Origin: Desulfatitalea sp. BRH_c12
Lineage (GTDB): Bacteria > Desulfobacterota > Desulfobacteria > Desulfobacterales > Desulfosarcinaceae
Length of the DNA stretch: 64,000 nucleotides
Reading direction: 5' to 3'
Assembly: GCA_000961655.1 (NCBI GenBank)
Contig: LADR01000018.1
Coordinates: 1-64,000, forward strand
Below, piece after piece: positions 35,389-44,823 of this stretch. Each line of letters starts with the position of its first letter. Positions within the stretch are counted from its first letter, which is position 1. Both the position numbers and the translations under genes were made by a program. Under the pieces are notes generated by a model. That model did not search any database. It worked only from the letters and a program-made list of their open reading frames with translations, and was not told the origin of the DNA.

Positions 35389-35904
35389 TCATTGCTGCGC
35401 TTTGAACATGCGCGCCAGGCTTGGCAGATTCTCCGCGTACGTGGGATGGATATGCTGGGCGCGCTCCAGCACCTGCCATGCCGCGCCAGTTTCGATCAGA
35501 TCCATAATCACATGCACCAATTCGCCAGCCTCATAGCCCACCAGGGTGGCGCCTAGTATGCGCCCGCTTTCCTCGTCGATCACCATTTGATAAAACCCCA
35601 GATCATGGCCCCACTCAACCGCACGCGCCATGCTGTTGACCTCCAAACGGGCCTCGCGCGCACGAAAGCCTTTTTCACGCGCTTGTTTCAAACTCAGCCC
35701 CACACGGCCGACCTGCGGGTCGGTAAATGCGGCATACCCCAGCACGCGGTCGTCCCGGCTGCGTGAACGATCCTCCAGGATAGCCAGAAGACGGCGATGA
35801 TCTTCCCAGGAAACATGGGTGAAGGCGGGTTGACCAGCGGCTTCGCCGATAATGATGACATCCAGGTCTGCATCGTTTTTATCTTTCAAAGTGTCGCTGG
35901 TCAT
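35389..35904 (-). pseudogene. Truncated pyridine nucleotide-disulfide oxidoreductase (C-terminal dimerisation domain)
   Basis: About 171 codons. Residues ~35-165 are the C-terminal dimerisation domain of a mercuric-reductase/dihydrolipoamide-dehydrogenase-like flavoprotein: GQPAFTHVSWEDHRRLL, AAFTDPQVGRVGLS, RILGATLVGYEAGELVH and HIHPTYAENLPSL, which contains the usual His-Pro-(T/S)-x-x-E pair. The FAD- and NAD-binding domains (~300 residues with the CxxxxC redox site) are absent. The upstream ATG has no good ribosome site. The N-terminal DLDVIIIGEAAGQ may be the native segment before GQPAFTH, or the residue of an internal deletion joining an FAD motif to the C-terminal domain. Confidence 0.75.
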
Positions 35905-36093
35905 AAAGACCAGCAAAATGAAACACCCCACTGACACTCTTAAAGTAAGAAACACTGATCCTCGATTGCAATACTATCAAGACATTATTCTTCCAGGTGC
36001 GATCGGCAAAGCAAGAGGGTCTGTTCTTCAGGCACTTCATGGAAGGGTACTGGTCAGTTCTGCATTTATCAGAGCAGTTGGCCTTTTTCCTGG

Positions 36094-36621
36094 TCAACTG
36101 CTCTGGGCGAGCTCAACCCCTTTGAGGCTGGCATTCTCGGCCGCCACATCGCCGCCAACGATGCTGAATGAGCCGTCGGTCTCGAGAACGACGGCGCCGA
36201 CGTCATCCAACCGTGCAACGCCTGCAGAACGAACGGCCGCGCGCACTTCGTCTTCCGTGACCCTTGCTCTGCGCAAAGAGGCCGGCAGGAATACCCCCTG
36301 ATACAGCAGCAGAGCGGGTTCCCCTGTGACCAACCGACGCACCCAGCCGACGCGCACACTGGACCAGGTGACGATGAACTGCATGCCTATCAGCAAAGCA
36401 AGGGCCAATACCCCCTGGGCCAGCGACACGTCCTTGTTGAGCAAGATGGTGGCAAGGGTGGAGCCCAGAGAAACCGTGATCACCAAATCAAAGGCGTTCA
36501 TCTTCGACAAGGTGCGTCGGCCTGAAAACCGCAGGAGCGCCACCAGGCAGGCGTATGCGAGCACTGCGATGATCGCGGTACGCAACAATGGACGCCAGCC
36601 ATCAAAGAGAAGTTGGTCCAT
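36094..36621 (-). CDS. DUF421/YetF-family membrane protein
   Basis: A 175-residue protein with two to three N-terminal membrane spans (LLRTAIIAVLAYACLVALL; AFDLVITVSLGSTLATILL; GVLALALLIGMQFIVTW) and a C-terminal soluble region. The conserved GRRTLSKMNAFDLVITVSLGS is the hallmark of the DUF421 family. The soluble C-terminal domain (RRARVTEDEVRAAVRSAGVARLDDVGAVVLETDGSFSIV) also fits YetF. AGGAGGTGTC precedes the ATG. Function is unknown. Confidence 0.92.
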   Translation of the reverse strand: MDQLLFDGWRPLLRTAIIAVLAYACLVALLRFSGRRTLSKMNAFDLVITVSLGSTLATILLNKDVSLAQGVLALALLIGMQFIVTWSSVRVGWVRRLVTGEPALLLYQGVFLPASLRRARVTEDEVRAAVRSAGVARLDDVGAVVLETDGSFSIVGGDVAAENASLKGVELAQSS

Positions 36622-37072
36622 GACACCTCCTGTACGGAACGCCCATAGGGACTATTCCTGTTAAAACAGTCGCAAAAAGATCACTCCCAAAAGGTTCCCG
36701 TCACGATAAGCGCGAAAACGGCCCAAAGACCGTCGCGCAAGATCAATGACAAACCGAAAACCGTCAGAGCAGCACCGCGCTGGTGGCGGTAAACGAAATG
36801 AGTTCCATGAAGGTTGGCTGAATATATAACTTACCGGAGCAATCACAACGTTTCCGGCAGAGCGCGGATACATCTCACAATCTGATTATCCACTTCGGAC
36901 AGGTGAGATATACACTTCGCCAGAAGCAGCCATCATCGCCGCTTGACCCTGTATCGTTGATTGTCCCGGAAACAGAGATTGCCGGCAGGCAAGCGCCTTC
37001 CAGAGGATATGGTGACTTACGGGTGAGTTGATGACACAAACGACACGGCGCGCGACGCGCTGAAAAGGACGG
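36622..37072. other. Intergenic region, nothing recognised
   Basis: About 450 bases between the YetF-like and GNAT genes. I see no gene, structured RNA or dispersed-repeat copy. Only the YetF ribosome site at the left edge is interpretable. Confidence 0.5.
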
Positions 37073-37579
37073 TTATTCCAGCCGACATTCAAAACACTGT
37101 TCATTGACCTCGGCGCCCCATTGGACCCCGCGATGTTGGCTGATCAGCCTGAACCCGGCCTCTTCATACAAGTGGCGTGCAGCATGCAGGCCTTCGAATG
37201 TCCACAGATACACCTTGCGATGGCCTTTGCGCTTGCAAAAATCGACTGCCAAGCCGAGAAGATCCCGGCCGATGCCTTTGCCCCTGAAGAGATCCGACAC
37301 GATAAACCACCGCAAATGCGCGCCGGCGTCGTCGGCATGACTCCCGTCGATAATCACTGAACCTTCGACACGGCCGTTCCGAGTGGCGATCCACAGACCA
37401 TCGTTTTTTGAATCGTAGCGTTTGAGAAAATCGGAAAGCTCGGTAGCGACCTTGGCCTCGAAGTAGAGTCCAAACCCCCAATGGGCATGATAATAAGTAC
37501 CATGCAGTTCGCAAATACGACCTATTGCGCCGGGGACATAGTTGTTTTCGATCGTGTAATCGATCTTACCGGTCATCAT
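37073..37579 (-). CDS. GNAT family N-acetyltransferase
   Basis: A 168-residue GNAT fold. The acetyl-CoA-binding motif A is LRWFIVSDLFRGKGIGRDLLGLAV (R-G-K-G-I-G matches the R/Q-x-x-G-x-G/A pyrophosphate loop), followed by GHRKVYLWTFEGLHAARHLYEEAGF, the motif B region. The N-terminal YYHAHWGFGLYFEAKVATEL is typical of the GNAT group fused to MarR regulators, but no MarR domain is present. GGAGGAAG precedes a double ATG. The acceptor substrate is unknown. Confidence 0.92.
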   Translation of the reverse strand: MMTGKIDYTIENNYVPGAIGRICELHGTYYHAHWGFGLYFEAKVATELSDFLKRYDSKNDGLWIATRNGRVEGSVIIDGSHADDAGAHLRWFIVSDLFRGKGIGRDLLGLAVDFCKRKGHRKVYLWTFEGLHAARHLYEEAGFRLISQHRGVQWGAEVNEQCFECRLE

Positions 37580-37724
37580 CTTCCTCCAGATGCAGTATGC
37601 GGGAACTTAGCGGCCCCTTAGCGGCCCGCGTGTGTGGCCATTTGGACGACTGCGATAGCAATTTAGCATGAGTCCCTGGCGTTGATCAATCAGGAGATTT
37701 TAGGCAGGAAATTCGCGGTGCGCT

Positions 37725-37991
37725 TCAGCCGTATCTGCGCGTTGCGCGGGTGCGTGACTTGGCCTCCTCGACGGCACGGTTCCTCGGGCGGGCAGTCGTA
37801 ACCAGGGAATCCACCAGCTTTGCGGAGGCCTGTGCGATATCGTCGACCGCCCGCTCGAAGGCTTCCGTGTTGGCCGCGGAAGGTTTGTTGAATCCGCTGA
37901 TCTTTCTGACGTACTGCAGGGCCGCCGCACGGATTTCCTGGTCGGTTGCAGGCGGCTCGTAATTAAAAAGGGGTTTGATGTTCCTGCACAC
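37725..37991 (-). CDS. DUF2277 family protein
   Basis: An 88-residue protein beginning (GTG)CRNIKPLFNYEPPATDQEIRAA, which matches the DUF2277 family consensus almost throughout, including YVRKISGFNKPS and FERAVDDIA. The GTG is preceded by GGAGGAAAC, so the start is firm. A longer frame to 38018 is unnecessary. Function of the family is unknown. Confidence 0.92.
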   Translation of the reverse strand: MCRNIKPLFNYEPPATDQEIRAAALQYVRKISGFNKPSAANTEAFERAVDDIAQASAKLVDSLVTTARPRNRAVEEAKSRTRATRRYG

Positions 37992-38044
37992 GTTTCCTCC
38001 CTCATTCGACCTCCGCACGGTTGACTGCCACGCCGGCGCCGGAA

Positions 38045-38440
38045 CTACTGCGCCGCTTCCATGTGGATCAGTTCCCAGATGTGGCCGTCCAGGTCCTGGA
38101 AGCCATGCCCATACATAAAACCATACTCTTTGGGAGGGCTGTAAGTGAAACCGCCGGCGGCAACCGCCTTGGCGACCAGGTCATCGACATGGTCGCGGCT
38201 ATCACAAGTCAAACACACCAGCACTTCCGTTCTGCGCGTGGCATCACAGATCGGGTGCGGCGTAAACTCCTTGAACTTGGCCTCGGTCAGCAGCATGACA
38301 AATATGCCTTCGCTGACGATCATGCAGGCCGCGGTGGCATCGGTGTACTGCGAATTGAAGCTGAAACCAAGTGACTTGAAAAATGCCACGGACCGGTCGA
38401 GGTTCTTTACCGGTAGATTGACGAATATCTTGGTGGCCAT
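38045..38440 (-). CDS. VOC family (glyoxalase-like) protein
   Basis: About 131 residues with two beta-alpha-beta-beta-beta modules. It starts ATKIFVNLPVKNLDRSVAFFKSLGFSFN and ends YGHGFQDLDGHIWELIHM, with the C-terminal metal-ligand Glu in WEL. This is the typical layout of bacterial VOC extradiol/lactoylglutathione-like proteins, and is close to the PhnB-like group often next to DUF2277 genes. GGAGGGATAT precedes the chosen ATG; an upstream ATG at 38476 is less likely. The substrate is unknown. Confidence 0.92.
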   Translation of the reverse strand: MATKIFVNLPVKNLDRSVAFFKSLGFSFNSQYTDATAACMIVSEGIFVMLLTEAKFKEFTPHPICDATRRTEVLVCLTCDSRDHVDDLVAKAVAAGGFTYSPPKEYGFMYGHGFQDLDGHIWELIHMEAAQ

Positions 38441-38673
38441 ATATCCCTCCTCCAAAACGAATGTCCCAGGGATCATGGCTCAGGATGCCACCTCCCTCTG
38501 ACGGACGGAGACCAAATAGACAAAACGAAACATAACGTTAATTTAATATCATTCAATGCCAGAATGCGCGCAAAGTGCGGTGCGGTCTGCGCCGCATCGC
38601 CCCATGGCGATAGCCTGCATCAGACAGGCGCACCGCGTTTGAACGACCAGCAGGAGAGAAAGGCAGTGGCCCT

Positions 38674-41637
38674 ATGTCCGTGGAATTCGAACACGCTCGG
38701 CCCGAACACACCTTCAAGGTATTCCATGAACTGATGGCTCGGCGGGTCAAGGAGATTCTTCTGATTTCCAGTCCGTACGAAGCTTTCATCATGGAAAAAG
38801 ACGGCCGCATGGCGGACCGCATCATTCATGAATACCGCGGGCTTAGCCTCACACATCCGCCGCGCATCACCTGGGTGTCGACCGCCCGCGAAGCCCTGGC
38901 GATGCTTGCGCAGCAGTCCTTTGACCTGGTCATCACCATGGCACGACTGGATGATATGGCGCCGACGCGAATGTGCGCTCAAATCAGAATTGCGCATCCG
39001 GATCTGCCGATCTATTTTCTGTCCCACCGGGCCGCGCCTTCCGGAGCGGGCGCAGCCGCCGGCACCTGCCGCGATGTCGGCCGCCGATTCGTCTGGCTGG
39101 GCAACACCGATCTTCTGCTGGCCCTTGTAAAAATAACCGAAGATCAATGGAACGTGGGCTACGATACGCAGGCGGCCGGCGTGCGCGTCATCCTGCTGGT
39201 GGAAGACTCCCCGCTTTATCTTTCCTCGCTGCTGCCGTTTATCTACAAGGAAATCGTGCGCCAGACCCAATCGGTCATGGACGAATCGCTCAATGAAGAG
39301 CACCGCATCCTGCGCATGCGCGCACGTCCCAAAATTCTACTGGCCGATTCTTACGAAACGGCGCACGCCCTGTACATGCGCTTCGCCCCGTATATCCTGA
39401 CCGTACTGTGCGATGCCCGGTTTCCAATGGGCGACAGAGTGCAGCCGACGGCCGGTCTGGCCTTGCTGTCGGCCATCAAGCAGGACTCTCCCGAACTGCC
39501 GCTGCTGCTGGTCAGCGCCGAGCCGGCCAACCGGTTCGCGGCCGAAAAACTCGGCGTCCAGTTTGTGGACAAGAATTCCACTGCGCTGCACAAAGAATTG
39601 CTGTCGTTTTTTGTGCGTTCGCTGGGGTTCGAAGAATTCATTTTCCGTTTGCCTGATGGCCGGGAGGTGGGTCGCGCGGCCACCCTGCGTGCCATGGCCC
39701 AGGTGATCGACACCGTCCCGGATGAATCCATCGAATACCATGCCCGACGCGAGGGGTTTTCCACATGGATGATGGCGCGCATGGAAATAGAACTGGCGCG
39801 GAGTCTGCGAGCGGTCAAAGTAGCCGATTTCAGCAGTATCGCGCAGGTGCGCGACTATATCCGCGATGCCATCCTGAACTTGCGCCGAGCGCGCCAGCGC
39901 GGCGTCGTTGTGGATTTCGGCGCGGCGTATGACCCCACGGCCGAATTTGTGAAAATCGGTCACGGATCGCTGGGCGGTAAAGCCCGCGGCCTGGCATTCA
40001 TGTCCGCCATGATCAAAAACGAGCCGGAATTGGGGCTGAAGTACCCACGCGTCGACATCCGAATTCCCTGGACCGTCGTATTGACCACCGAATGCTTCGA
40101 CACCTTCCTGCAACAAAATCCATTTGCGCTCGATACGATCGTCAGCATGGCCGACCGGGATATCGAAAGAAGGTTTACGGCGGTCGCTTTTCCCGAAGAG
40201 GTGACCCGCAAATTGGCCACACTGATCGCGGTGCGAAAGGACCCGCTGGCCATCAGATCTTCCAGCTTGCATGAAGATGCGCCGGCCCAGCCGAGCGCCG
40301 GCATTTACAAAACCGTCATGATCCCCAACCAGCACCCGGACCCGCGTGTACGGCTGACCCGCTTGCTGCATGCAGTTCAGCGGGTTTATGCCTCAACGTA
40401 CTTCGCGGCCTCGCGGGCTTTCGCCGGGCGCTCGCCTTACCGGACAGAGGAAGATCGCATGGCGGTCATCATCCAGCCGGTTGTGGGCCAGACAGTCGAG
40501 CACTGGCGCTACCCGGCCATCGCGGGACTGGCGCAGTCCTACAACTTTTACCCGGTGGCCTACATGCAGCCCGATGAAGGCATCGTCCATATCGCCCTCG
40601 GCCTGGGACGCGCAGTGGTCGAAGGGCGCGCCAGCCTGCGCTTTTCACCGCGTTATCCGCAATTGCTGCCGCAGATCGACACGGTGCCCAAAGCCCTGCG
40701 CAATGCGCAACGCACTTTTTTCGCCCTGAAAATTCCGTTGACGGCTGAACAAGACCCCGCGCCGGAAAAGACCGACACGCTGATCGAAGAACTTTCCGTG
40801 GATGCCATGGCCCACCACCCGGCCGTGCAACAATCGGTCGCCACCTACATTGCCGCCGACCAGCGCATCCGTGACACAGCCGCACTGCCGGGCCCCAAAC
40901 TGGTCACCTTTGCCAGCGTATTAAAGTACGCTCTTATCCCTCTGGCCGATATTATGGCGGATCTGCTCAGGATGGGCCGCCGCGGCATGGGGGGGCCTGT
41001 CGAAATCGAATTCGCTGTCGATCTGCCGTCCGATCAGCAGGCCCCATATACGCTATGGCTATTGCAGATCCGCCCCATGGCCGAACGCGATCAGAATCTG
41101 CCCGTGGCCATCACCGCTGAGGAGGCGCAACGTGCCGTTTGCGTGTCGCGCCGAGCCCTGGGCAATGGTTTCCAGCAGGACATCACAGACATTGTGTTCG
41201 TCCGGCCCGACCGCTTCGATGCAGACTGCACAGTGACGATCGCCGCCCAGATTGGCCGTTTGAACCGCACCATAGCGCAGCACGGTCGACGCTATGTGCT
41301 GATCGGCCCCGGCCGTTGGGGATCGACAGACCACCGCTTGGGCATACCGGTCACATGGAACGATATTTCGGCAGTAGCTGCCATCGTCGAAACCAGCGCC
41401 GGCGATCTGCATGCCGATCCTTCCCAGGGAAGTCATTTTTTTCACAATATTACCACGCTTGGCATCGGGTATCTGACGGTGACCGGCACAGATGGCGGAC
41501 GGATCGACTGGGATCGCCTGATGGCGCTGCCGCCGCACAGCGAAACATCGTTCGTACGGCACGTAACGGTCGAAGAGGGCGTGCTGATCAAAATCGACGG
41601 GAAGTCATCGGTAGGTGTTGTTCTATTGGTGAATTAA
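38674..41637 (+). CDS. Receiver-like / PEP-synthase-type ATP-grasp multidomain protein
   Basis: A 987-residue cytoplasmic protein. Residues ~25-160 form a degenerate receiver-like fold in which the phospho-Asp position is Met (LVITMARLDD). Residues ~170-330 form a second receiver with VEDSPLY, phospho-Asp247 (VLCDARFPMG), LLLVSAE and FVDKN intact, apart from a ~50-residue insert. After a linker with DFG...GHGSLGGKARGLAF comes a PPDK_N/PEP-synthase ATP-grasp domain (~450-830; AIRSSSLHEDA, SAGIYKT). The C-terminal ~150 residues contain YVLIGPGRWGSTD and DPSQGSHFFHNI. The phospho-His swivel and PEP/pyruvate TIM-barrel domains are absent, so it is not a PEP synthase. Function is unknown; a phosphorylation-regulated ATP-dependent enzyme is likely. 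Confidence 0.85.
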   Translation: MSVEFEHARPEHTFKVFHELMARRVKEILLISSPYEAFIMEKDGRMADRIIHEYRGLSLTHPPRITWVSTAREALAMLAQQSFDLVITMARLDDMAPTRMCAQIRIAHPDLPIYFLSHRAAPSGAGAAAGTCRDVGRRFVWLGNTDLLLALVKITEDQWNVGYDTQAAGVRVILLVEDSPLYLSSLLPFIYKEIVRQTQSVMDESLNEEHRILRMRARPKILLADSYETAHALYMRFAPYILTVLCDARFPMGDRVQPTAGLALLSAIKQDSPELPLLLVSAEPANRFAAEKLGVQFVDKNSTALHKELLSFFVRSLGFEEFIFRLPDGREVGRAATLRAMAQVIDTVPDESIEYHARREGFSTWMMARMEIELARSLRAVKVADFSSIAQVRDYIRDAILNLRRARQRGVVVDFGAAYDPTAEFVKIGHGSLGGKARGLAFMSAMIKNEPELGLKYPRVDIRIPWTVVLTTECFDTFLQQNPFALDTIVSMADRDIERRFTAVAFPEEVTRKLATLIAVRKDPLAIRSSSLHEDAPAQPSAGIYKTVMIPNQHPDPRVRLTRLLHAVQRVYASTYFAASRAFAGRSPYRTEEDRMAVIIQPVVGQTVEHWRYPAIAGLAQSYNFYPVAYMQPDEGIVHIALGLGRAVVEGRASLRFSPRYPQLLPQIDTVPKALRNAQRTFFALKIPLTAEQDPAPEKTDTLIEELSVDAMAHHPAVQQSVATYIAADQRIRDTAALPGPKLVTFASVLKYALIPLADIMADLLRMGRRGMGGPVEIEFAVDLPSDQQAPYTLWLLQIRPMAERDQNLPVAITAEEAQRAVCVSRRALGNGFQQDITDIVFVRPDRFDADCTVTIAAQIGRLNRTIAQHGRRYVLIGPGRWGSTDHRLGIPVTWNDISAVAAIVETSAGDLHADPSQGSHFFHNITTLGIGYLTVTGTDGGRIDWDRLMALPPHSETSFVRHVTVEEGVLIKIDGKSSVGVVLLVN

Positions 41638-41686
41638 GGTTGCGTGATTATTGTTGGGAATGCTCCTCACCTCTAAATAGACAGGG

Positions 41687-43042
41687 ATGACCGCGATGCC
41701 AGACATCATGGAGACCATCGAGGCCAGGGATCCGGGTGAGAAAGAATTTCACCAGGCAGTTCATGAGGTGGTTGAATCGGTCAAACCGGTGCTCGACAGC
41801 CATCCCGAATACCGTTACAACAAAATTCTCGAACGCCTGGTTGAGCCCGAACGGGTCATCATGTTCCGCGTGCCGTGGATGGACGACCGCGGCGAACCCC
41901 ATATCAACCGAGGGTTCAGAATCGAAATGAACAGCGCCATCGGCCCATACAAAGGCGGCTTGCGCTTTCACCCCTCTGTAACACTATCCATACTGAAATT
42001 CCTGGCTTTCGAACAAGTCTTCAAAAATGCATTGACTTCATTACCACTCGGCGGCGGCAAAGGCGGATCCGATTTCGACCCCAAGGGTAAATCGGACAAT
42101 GAAGTCATGCGGTTTTGCCAAAGTTTCATGGCCGAACTGTACCGTCATATTGGTCCGGATACCGATGTGCCTGCCGGCGACATCGGGGTCGGCGCACGCG
42201 AAATCGGTTATTTGTTCGGCATGTACAAAAGATTGCGCAACGAATTCACCGGCGTCCTGACGGGTAAAAGCCTTAATTGGGGCGGCAGTCTGATCCGGCC
42301 GGAAGCCACCGGCTATGGCTGCGTTTACTTTGCCGCGGAAATGCTGCAAAGCCGTGGGCAGTCGCTTGCGGGCCGGCGCTGCCTGGTTTCCGGGTCGGGC
42401 AACGTGGCTCAGTTCACCGTCGAAAAAATTATTGCGCTGGGCGGCACCGTGCTGACCCTGTCCGACTCCTCCGGCTATATTTTCGATGAAGAAGGCATCG
42501 ACGAAGAAAAGCTGACTTTCGTCAAAACATTGAAAAATGTGCGGCGCGGGCGCATCGAAGAATATGCCGACGCCTATCCCCAAGCCGTGTATACGCCTGC
42601 CAATCCGGATACTGCAAACCCGCTGTGGCAGCACAAGGCCGAAGTCGCTTTTCCCTGCGCCACGCAAAACGAAATCGATACCGATGACGCGCGCCACCTG
42701 ATTGCCGGCGGTGTTCAAATGGTCGTCGAGGGCGCCAATATGCCGACCGTGCCCGAAGGAATCACGCTTTTGGTGGAGAGTGGACTGCTTTTCGCACCGG
42801 GTAAAGCCGCCAATGCCGGCGGCGTGGCTGTTTCCGGATTGGAGATGGCGCAGAACAGCATGCGCCTGCGCTGGCCCATGGCGGAGGTGGAGGACCGGTT
42901 ACGAATGATCATGAAAAACATTCATGCAAGTTGTTTAGACGCAGCGGCGCAGTATGGCAAGCCCGGCAACTATGTAGCCGGCGCCAATATAGCCGGTTTT
43001 ATCAAAGTGGTCGATGCGATGCTCGATCAAGGCTTGGTGTGA
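41687..43042 (+). CDS. gdhA: NADP-specific glutamate dehydrogenase
   Basis: A 451-residue hexameric-type GDH making glutamate from 2-oxoglutarate and ammonia. The glutamate-binding and catalytic segment has GPYKGGLRFHPSVTLSILKFLAFEQVFKNAL, then LPLGGGKGGSDFDPKG with the catalytic Lys, and PAGDIGVGAREIGYLFG. The NADP-binding part has GRRCLVSGSGNVAQFTVEKI. The C-terminus AGGVAVSGLEMAQNSMRLRW is diagnostic of the ~450-residue bacterial GDH-I. A second ATG three codons in (41696) has the better ribosome spacing (AGGG). It follows the 987-residue protein by 49 bases on the same strand. Confidence 0.97.
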   Translation: MTAMPDIMETIEARDPGEKEFHQAVHEVVESVKPVLDSHPEYRYNKILERLVEPERVIMFRVPWMDDRGEPHINRGFRIEMNSAIGPYKGGLRFHPSVTLSILKFLAFEQVFKNALTSLPLGGGKGGSDFDPKGKSDNEVMRFCQSFMAELYRHIGPDTDVPAGDIGVGAREIGYLFGMYKRLRNEFTGVLTGKSLNWGGSLIRPEATGYGCVYFAAEMLQSRGQSLAGRRCLVSGSGNVAQFTVEKIIALGGTVLTLSDSSGYIFDEEGIDEEKLTFVKTLKNVRRGRIEEYADAYPQAVYTPANPDTANPLWQHKAEVAFPCATQNEIDTDDARHLIAGGVQMVVEGANMPTVPEGITLLVESGLLFAPGKAANAGGVAVSGLEMAQNSMRLRWPMAEVEDRLRMIMKNIHASCLDAAAQYGKPGNYVAGANIAGFIKVVDAMLDQGLV

Positions 43043-43114
43043 TCACAGTCTGCATATTGACGTCCTGCCCCGATTCCCTATACAGTTCGTGGATCATGAT
43101 CAGGGAGGATCACA

Positions 43115-43930
43115 ATGACGCAACAAACCAGTTGGCGCAACCATCTACAAGGGCATAAGACCTTGTTCACTGTTCTGGCGGTGGGCCTGCTTCTGGTGGA
43201 ACTCGAAATTTTCGCCTTGGCAGCCATCCACTCCGGACGCGAATCACGTCTGCAAGTATTGAATCATCACAATGACGTGGTGTACGATGCGCGCTCGTAT
43301 AAATTCGATGAACGCGAGAAAGCCCAATTTGAAAGCACCTTCGGCCCTCTTTCCGACTACCAGGTCAAACTGGTGACCGAGGAACGTCCCTTTCCATTGC
43401 GGGCCTGGCTGGCCGCGGCCGCCGGATTGCCCATAGCGGCAATGCTGTTGTTCGGTTTTTTCGTCAAAGCCTATGAAGCGCTTTTTTTCGAAGGCCGACC
43501 GAACTCCGAGCCAGTGCAGGACGCGCCGACCGACCGATTATCTCGATTGATCACACGGATCAGCCGCCTGAACATCTTCGCGATTGGCGGCTTTGTGCTC
43601 CTATTGGTGGTGGGATTGTTCGCCGTACCTCACCTGCTCTCTGAGTTCGGGCGCTACGGCGCAGCCGCCATCGCCAAGTACCGTTGGGTGGTGCTGGCGA
43701 TCTGCGCGGTTTTTCTTGGACTGGTGATCTGGATCATCTTTCTGCGATATCTGCTGGCGCGCAAAGCCATTGAAGCCCAGGCCGAGGTGCAGAAATACCG
43801 CCTCCAACTGCAGTATTTTGGAACGCAAGCAGCCATCGGCCACGGCGTGGACCCTGATAAGCGCCCGCACGCCGGGCCCTTCCTTATTGATTTGCCCGCA
43901 GATGACACAAAAGACCGCTCCCTGCCGTGA
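43115..43930 (+). CDS. Membrane protein of unknown function
   Basis: A 271-residue protein with four membrane spans (~18-38, ~97-117, ~155-180, ~190-215) and a short extracytoplasmic loop after the first. The C-terminal ~60 residues are hydrophilic (KAIEAQAEVQKYRLQL). AGGGAGGATCACA precedes the ATG. No conserved family is recognised. It lies ~70 bases after gdhA and convergent to the CAP gene; no functional link is evident. Confidence 0.75.
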   Translation: MTQQTSWRNHLQGHKTLFTVLAVGLLLVELEIFALAAIHSGRESRLQVLNHHNDVVYDARSYKFDEREKAQFESTFGPLSDYQVKLVTEERPFPLRAWLAAAAGLPIAAMLLFGFFVKAYEALFFEGRPNSEPVQDAPTDRLSRLITRISRLNIFAIGGFVLLLVVGLFAVPHLLSEFGRYGAAAIAKYRWVVLAICAVFLGLVIWIIFLRYLLARKAIEAQAEVQKYRLQLQYFGTQAAIGHGVDPDKRPHAGPFLIDLPADDTKDRSLP

Positions 43931-43986
43931 GCTTGCTGGGCGCGCATTTAACCTGAACGTCCCAAGCGGACTCTAAGTGGAATAGA

Positions 43987-44709
43987 TCAGCGTTGCGATG
44001 CACCGAAAAGCTGGACGCAGTAAAACCTGTCCATGCCGGTTTTCTCCTGCCGGGCAGTGCATCCGGCACCGAAGGCTTCGGGTTGTTCGGCAACGATGTT
44101 GCGCCGGTGTCCAGGCGAGTTCATCCACTGATCCAGCAGGGCGACGGCGAATGAACGGTAGGTGTGCCTGGGAATCGGCGCGCCGTCGGGTTGATAACTG
44201 AATCCCGGGCCTTGGGGTGTGTGCACCGGGTACATCATTTTGCCTTCATCATAGCGAATGCCGAAAAGCGTCGCGATATTCTCGGCGATGTAAAGTGCTT
44301 CATATCCGGCCTGGCGCGCACGGTCGCGCGGCGTCTTCAGTTCCGGCCGGTCCGGATTCGTATGCGATAGATACTTCTTTTCGGCCATACTGTCGGCATG
44401 CGTTCGGGAGGCCGCATCCAGGCGGGCCTCATGGCGCAGGCGCTGTTTATTTTCTTGCCCGCGCCGCTGATTGGTTTCGTGGAAAATAGCGGCGGCCAGC
44501 AGTGCGTGGTCGATCTTCGCGGGGTCGATTGGGCGGGCGGCCTGTTTAAGTTCGAAAAATTTGCCGGCCGGCATATCGAACAAAGCCCTTCCCTTGCCGG
44601 ACGCTGCGTTCGGCTGTGGTGTTGATTCCGCTGCCCACATGACTTCGGATAGCAAAAAGCAAATTGCAAGACCGAGGTAGACACCTTTCCGGATCGACGA
44701 CACCGTCAT
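43987..44709 (-). CDS. CAP-domain (SCP/PR1-like) secreted protein
   Basis: A 240-residue exported protein with signal peptide GVYLGLAICFLLSEVMWA. The CAP fold (~65-235) has HETNQRRGQENKQRLRHEARLDAASRTHADSMAEKKYLSH, AENIATL and WMNSPGHRRNIV, carrying the conserved His/Glu cluster of the SCP/PR1 family. GGAGATGTGGC precedes the ATG. Bacterial CAP proteins are extracytoplasmic and often implicated in stress or cell-envelope roles, but no enzyme activity is assured. Confidence 0.93.
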   Translation of the reverse strand: MTVSSIRKGVYLGLAICFLLSEVMWAAESTPQPNAASGKGRALFDMPAGKFFELKQAARPIDPAKIDHALLAAAIFHETNQRRGQENKQRLRHEARLDAASRTHADSMAEKKYLSHTNPDRPELKTPRDRARQAGYEALYIAENIATLFGIRYDEGKMMYPVHTPQGPGFSYQPDGAPIPRHTYRSFAVALLDQWMNSPGHRRNIVAEQPEAFGAGCTARQEKTGMDRFYCVQLFGASQR

Positions 44710-44823
44710 GCCACATCTCCACTGCCAAGCCGCGCACTCTTGGCGTTTTTGGTTGTTTCATGTCATGCTGGGTAAAAGCCACTCTGGGCCACAATAAAGC
44801 CTTGGACGTGTTCAGGCAACAAA

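Noticed and set aside
39337-40371. 344-codon frame antisense to the receiver/ATP-grasp gene
   Set aside because: Antisense to a clearly coding gene; a by-product of the codon bias of that gene.
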